Shown here piece after piece: positions 6,144 to 6,463 of a stretch of DNA of 6,463 bases (its first letter is position 1; every line of letters starts with the position of its first letter). The notes beneath the pieces are model-generated. The model searched no databases. It saw nothing but the letters and a program-made list of their open reading frames with translations, and was not told the DNA's origin. Both the position numbers and the translations under genes were made by a program. This DNA comes from Dehalococcoidia bacterium (GTDB lineage Bacteria > Chloroflexota > Dehalococcoidia > Dehalococcoidales > RBG-16-60-22). The stretch spans positions 1 to 6,463 of the forward strand of contig JAUWLN010000098.1 in assembly GCA_030613665.1 (NCBI GenBank), given 5' to 3'.

Positions 6144-6463
6144 AAGGCTTGCCCTTTATCAGCATATACGTATCACGAATAAAATGCGCCACGACCTGAA
6201 GAGCAAATAAGGCAATCCCGTAGAACACTACGGTTCTCAATGGTCCCGCCGGCGGATACCAGCCGGTAATGGGCATCTTCTCGCTGGTTGCCCAGGAATC
6301 AAGCATCCAGTTCCAGGCGGTGAAGGTCAGCAGGAATATGAACGGAAAAAAGACGAGCAGGGTGCCCACGAAATCAATGAGAGCCCTTACTCTTTCCGGG
6401 AGGTGGGCATATATCATGTAGACGCGAACATCCTCCCGCACTTTATGGTTATTGGCAAACGCG
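6136..6463 (-). CDS. dctQ: TRAP transporter small permease subunit (DctQ family), 5' end cut by window
   Basis: This is the small membrane subunit that pairs with the large permease. The frame is open to the right edge and gives 108 residues ending at TGA (6138-6136). A GTG at 6441-6439 could be taken as a start, but coding sequence continues upstream (AFANNHK before VREDV), and DctQ proteins are usually about 160-190 residues. I therefore treat it as truncated. Seen: the amphipathic stretch NNHKVREDVRVYMIY followed by HLPERVRALIDF, the equivalent of the HVRVDV...LP-RVRA-LD block common in DctQ. Two membrane helices follow, one after ALIDF and one around VVFYGIALFALQVVA. A solute-binding protein gene (DctP) probably lies further right. 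Confidence 0.9.
   Translation of the reverse strand, partial: AFANNHKVREDVRVYMIYAHLPERVRALIDFVGTLLVFFPFIFLLTFTAWNWMLDSWATSEKMPITGWYPPAGPLRTVVFYGIALFALQVVAHFIRDTYMLIKGKPYD

Noticed and set aside
6439..6441. GTG as the true start of the DctQ gene
   Set aside because: The frame stays open to the window edge, with family-like sequence upstream of this codon. The protein would be far shorter than DctQ family members and would lack the N-terminal helices.

Overview
This window comes from a bacterial chromosome or metagenomic contig of moderate GC content, roughly 55% by eye. The taxon cannot be fixed from the sequence. TRAP-type transport, Shine-Dalgarno-led genes, a TTG start and a two-subunit (alpha/beta) type E1 dehydrogenase all indicate a bacterium. 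An anaerobic or sediment lineage such as Dehalococcoidia or Deltaproteobacteria is only a guess. No phage, insertion sequence, CRISPR, tRNA or rRNA signal was seen.

Every gene I accept is on the minus strand, so transcription runs from the right edge to the left edge. In that order the window holds: the 3' part of a TRAP transporter small permease (DctQ-like, 6136-6463, cut by the window edge); the complete TRAP large permease (DctM-like, 4809-6143, overlapping DctQ by 8 bases); two adjacent small genes of unknown function that are paralogues of each other (4341-4763 and 3904-4320, about half identical); a 250-base intergenic region with a strong stem-loop that reads as a terminator or leader attenuator (about 3715-3773); a zinc-dependent medium-chain dehydrogenase related to threonine dehydrogenase (2622-3653); two tandem short-chain dehydrogenases about 70% identical to each other (1736-2557 and 911-1714); a 127-base gap with a possible promoter; and the N-terminal 261 residues of a thiamine-diphosphate-dependent E1 alpha subunit (pyruvate/acetoin dehydrogenase type, 1-783, cut by the window edge).

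The layout suggests a catabolic locus. The TRAP system imports a small organic acid or related solute, the two small proteins act on it or bind it in the cytoplasm in an unknown way, the three NAD-type dehydrogenases oxidise hydroxyl groups, and the E1 enzyme oxidatively decarboxylates or cleaves a keto intermediate. The substrate cannot be read from the sequence. A 2,3-butanediol/acetoin-like route is one possibility among several.

The items most worth following up are the unknown paralogous pair with its shared GSHCG and NDAG motifs, the abrupt change in GC content and arginine codon choice inside the E1 alpha gene near position 300 (mosaic gene or assembly join), and the stem-loop ahead of the dehydrogenase genes.
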